Shown in pieces: positions 42,021 through 44,027 of a stretch of 44,027 bases of DNA. Each line of letters begins with the position of its first letter. Within the stretch, counting starts at the first letter, position 1. The stretch is from Chloroflexota bacterium. GTDB lineage: Bacteria > Chloroflexota > Dormibacteria > Dormibacterales > Dormibacteraceae. The stretch is from assembly GCA_005879985.1 (NCBI GenBank), contig VBIA01000162.1:1-44027 (forward strand). Direction: 5' to 3'. The notes under the pieces are model-generated. The model saw only the letters and a list, made by a program, of their open reading frames with translations. It had not been told where the DNA came from and made no database searches. Position numbers and translations under genes: made by a program.

Positions 42021-42733
42021 GACACCTTCTCCCCGGCGAGCTTGAGAAACGCTTCTTCGAGGTTCTGCGTGCCCGCCTGCGCGCGCACCTCCGAAGGACT
42101 GCCCTCCGCGAACAGGCGGCCGTACTGGATCAGGCCAAGGCGCCGGCACCGCTCGGCCTCGTCCATGACGTGGCTCGAAACGATGATGGTCGTGCCGCCG
42201 GCGGCCATGCGGCGGAACTGCTCCCAGAACTGGACGCGGAGCTGCGGGTCGACGCCGACCGTCGGCTCGTCAAGCAGAAGCAGCTGCGGGCGATGGACGA
42301 GTGCGCACGCCAGGGAGCACCGCTGCCGCATGCCGCCGCTCAGCGTCGAAACGACCGAGCCTCGCCGCGCGTAGAGGTCGACGAACTCGAGCGCGTCTTT
42401 GACCCCGCTTTCGACGCCGTTGATGGCGGCGAAGAAGCGGAGGTTTTCCTCCACCGACAGGCCGGGATACAGAGCCGCCTGCTGCGTCATGTAGCCGACC
42501 TCGCGCAGCACGTCGAGATTGGGCAGCTTGCGCCCGAGCACGGTCACTGTCCCTGACTTGGGTGCGATCAGCCCGACGATCGCCCTGATGAGCGTCGTCT
42601 TGCCCGAGCCGTTCGGCCCCAGCAATCCGTATATCTCACCTCGCCGCACGCGTAGCGTCACCCGGTCGAGGGCCTTGATATCGCCGAACACCTTGGTGAC
42701 GGAGTTGACCTCCACGGCTACCTGCTCACTCAC
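42017..42733 (-). CDS. ABC transporter ATP-binding protein
   Basis: 238 aa from GTG 42733, with GAGGAGGAG 5-6 nt upstream. Walker A GLLGPNGSGKTTLIRA, Q-loop VGYMTQQAALYP, signature LSGGMRQRCSL, Walker B LLLLDEPTVGVD, switch His VSSHVMDEAERC. DrrA/CcmA-type daunorubicin-resistance-like ATPase. It energises the ABC-2 permease encoded next. It starts 15 nt after the TetR stop, in the same operon. Confidence 0.94.
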   Translation of the reverse strand: MSEQVAVEVNSVTKVFGDIKALDRVTLRVRRGEIYGLLGPNGSGKTTLIRAIVGLIAPKSGTVTVLGRKLPNLDVLREVGYMTQQAALYPGLSVEENLRFFAAINGVESGVKDALEFVDLYARRGSVVSTLSGGMRQRCSLACALVHRPQLLLLDEPTVGVDPQLRVQFWEQFRRMAAGGTTIIVSSHVMDEAERCRRLGLIQYGRLFAEGSPSEVRAQAGTQNLEEAFLKLAGEKVS

Positions 42734-42747
42734 GCTCGCTCCTCCTC

Positions 42748-43521
42748 TCAATCCGGCTTCATGGAACGAAGCCAGCCTTCGGCGAGCGCGGTGACGGCCG
42801 CCTCGCCCTCCATGTTCAGACCGAGCACGCGCTCGGCCAGCGGTCGCGTCATCAGGTGAAAGAAGATCGGTCCGATGAAGGACTGCAGGGCCAGGATCGG
42901 ATGGACCATGCGCAGCCTGCCCGCCTGCATCTGCTTCATCACGTACGCGCCCACGCTGCCCAGGACTGTGGTGGCCAGCTCGCGCGCCGCTTCATCGGCG
43001 TCAGGGCTGAGCGTGCCCACTTCGAAGAAGATCGCGCGCAGCAAGCCGATACGCGGCGCGTGCGGCCCGGCCACCACGCGATAAACGGTGCGCGCCAGCT
43101 CCGGCATCACGACCTCCGGCGGCTCCTCGCTCATCGCGGTTGCCGCCTGGCTGACGGGATCCAGCGGGGAGTAGGCGTGGATCACGCCGATGAACAGGGC
43201 CTGCTTGCCGGGAAAGAGGCGGTAGAGGTTGGCCCGCGAAACGCCTGCGCGTGAGGCCACCTGGTCCATCGAAAGCGCGGTGAGGCCGTAGGCTCCGACG
43301 AGCTCGAAGGCGGCCTCGAGGATGCGCTGGCGGGCGTCTGGTTCCGGCTCGAGGCTCAGGGCGCCGAGGAGCGCGGCCCGGGACTCGAATTCGCGGTAGA
43401 AGCCGGCCTTGGACGTGCCCGACGCGGCCGCGATCGCCGCGACGGAGGCTCGGTCGTCTCGCGACAGCACGCTCCTCGCGCCTGCCAGGATTCGATCTCG
43501 CCGCGGCCTTCCTCGGGGCAT
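42748..43521 (-). CDS. TetR-family regulator with two tandem N-terminal HTH domains
   Basis: 257 aa. Residues 1-53 (GRPRRDRILAGARSVLSRDD, AAIAAASGTSKAGFYREFESR) and 62-110 (ARQRILEAAFELVGAYGLTA, DQVASRAGVSRANLYRLFPGKQ) are two separate TetR DNA-binding domains. A single TetR ligand-binding region follows. Usual TetR proteins have one HTH (about 200 aa). It probably represses its own promoter and the ABC exporter behind it: a perfect 8-bp inverted repeat sits in the promoter spacer. Confidence 0.88.
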   Translation of the reverse strand: MPRGRPRRDRILAGARSVLSRDDRASVAAIAAASGTSKAGFYREFESRAALLGALSLEPEPDARQRILEAAFELVGAYGLTALSMDQVASRAGVSRANLYRLFPGKQALFIGVIHAYSPLDPVSQAATAMSEEPPEVVMPELARTVYRVVAGPHAPRIGLLRAIFFEVGTLSPDADEAARELATTVLGSVGAYVMKQMQAGRLRMVHPILALQSFIGPIFFHLMTRPLAERVLGLNMEGEAAVTALAEGWLRSMKPD

Positions 43522-43527
43522 GAGTCG

Positions 43528-43556
43528 ATACTAGACTGGACATCTCGTCCAGTCAA
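43528..43556 (-). promoter_or_regulatory. tetR-operon promoter with operator in its spacer, probably leaderless
   Basis: Minus strand: -35 TTGACT (43556-43551), 17-bp spacer, -10 TAGTAT (43533-43528). The ATG (43521) is 6 nt after the -10, predicting a leaderless mRNA. The inverted repeat GACTGGAC-ATCTC-GTCCAGTC (43534-43554) fills the spacer and touches the -35, a classic autorepression site. Confidence 0.85.
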
Positions 43557-43614
43557 GTACCAGGGTTAACAGGCAAGGTTTCAGCTCCGCTGTCTGTCGC
43601 CTAAGTTGGCCGTC

Positions 43615-44027
43615 GTGAGGCGTGTTTCGGGGGCGGCGGCGGCTCTCGTGCTCGCGCTGCTCCCTGGCCCGGCGGCCGCGGCGTCGGCGTGGGGCAGTCC
43701 GACCTATGGCGACCCTCCGGGTTGGTGCACCAGGTTCTCAGACATGTGGACGGCCTCGGTCGTCACCAACGATCCGCTGGTGGGCACCAATCCCGAGGAA
43801 GACACCTTCTACGGCTTTCATCCGGATCCCGGCTACGACGACTGGTACGGCTTCTTCTACGGCGACTTCCGTGGGCGGCCGGGCGATTCGTCAGGCTGGA
43901 TCAAGCTCCTGCACGAGCGATATCCGCAGCACTATCACTGGAACTTCGTCGACAACGGCTGGGCCGTGCACGGCCACGTCAAGCAGTACATCGCTTACTA
44001 CAACTGGACATTCGGCGGCCAGTGCGG
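43615..44027 (+). CDS. Secreted aromatic-rich protein, N-terminal part (partial)
   Basis: Open from GTG 43615 to the window edge (137 codons) with no stop. Residues 1-24 (RRVSGAAAALVLALLPGPAA, then AASA) look like a Sec signal peptide. The mature part is rich in Trp, Tyr, His and Asp (YGFHPDPGYDDWYGFFYGDF, HYHWNFVDNGWAVHGHV) with two Cys. No family is recognised. The composition suggests an exported, stably folded protein. The gap 43557-43614 has nothing recognisable. Confidence 0.65.
   Translation, partial: MRRVSGAAAALVLALLPGPAAAASAWGSPTYGDPPGWCTRFSDMWTASVVTNDPLVGTNPEEDTFYGFHPDPGYDDWYGFFYGDFRGRPGDSSGWIKLLHERYPQHYHWNFVDNGWAVHGHVKQYIAYYNWTFGGQC

Noticed and set aside
43565-43580. TTAACAGGCAAGGTT shared with 39957-39971
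   Set aside because: A 15-bp match, one copy inside the MshC-like coding region where it fits the protein sequence. No structure or further copies, so probably chance.

Overview
This is a 44 kb window of a high-GC bacterial chromosome, densely packed with short overlapping operons on both strands. The mix is typical of an aerobic or facultative heterotroph from soil: H+-pyrophosphatase, acyl-CoA and benzoate-CoA ligases, glycolate oxidase GlcDEF, monomeric sarcosine-type oxidase, LppX/DoxX/DUF4349 proteins, ABC-F, and a MshC-like cysteine ligase. TGA is used as an ordinary stop throughout. There is no ribosomal RNA or other phylogenetic marker. My best guess is an uncultured Chloroflexota/Dormibacterota- or Actinobacteriota-like soil lineage, which is inference only.

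Layout. 1-4460: end of hppA, a small coiled-coil protein, two ANL ligases and, between them on the minus strand, a small DCC-family (DUF393) thiol-redox gene with an in-frame UGA. 4471-9692: leuB, leuC, leuD, a LeuA/homocitrate-synthase-like enzyme and a 2-oxoacid dehydrogenase E1-alpha, which together look like 2-oxoacid elongation plus oxidative decarboxylation. 9731-12737: a Pro/Glu-rich protein with a frameshift, and a minus-strand DUF4097/DUF2089/59-aa operon. 12815-16872: phosphoesterase, double GNAT, DnaJ-like protein, membrane spermidine-synthase-like protein. 16968-18174: thioesterase, a structured intergenic region, a LOG-like protein. 18220-24163: galactokinase, a GH2-fold protein lacking both catalytic glutamates, an FHA protein and a PP2C phosphatase. 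24213-28238: glcF-glcE-glcD plus a 112-aa gene. 28267-31331: UroD-like, VOC, LppX-like and DoxX proteins and a tRNA(CAU). 31406-34952: DedA, then an ABC-F/lipoyl/FAD-oxidase operon. 34995-37902: two lipoproteins, then sigma factor, Rieske-like membrane protein and an 88-aa protein. 37950-40893: metK, MshC-like ligase, zinc ribbon. 40926-43521: TetR-controlled ABC-2 exporter. 43615-end: a secreted protein cut by the window edge.

Most notable points. (1) The DCC gene at 2571-2876 has TGA exactly where the second Cys of the CxxC motif belongs, followed by a GGUC-loop hairpin with the geometry of a bacterial SECIS, so it is a candidate selenoprotein. (2) LeuC lacks the segment carrying two of the three [4Fe-4S] cysteines. 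(3) Intergenic pairs of identical 12-bp palindromes of form TTtG-N4-CaAA, with element-specific cores, lie 41-42 bp apart. (4) Three genes can reach their conserved N-terminus only from a CTG start, two of them at CTGA stop/start overlaps. (5) The sigma-linked Rieske-like protein has one cluster His replaced by Asp. (6) The GH2 protein is a probable pseudoenzyme.
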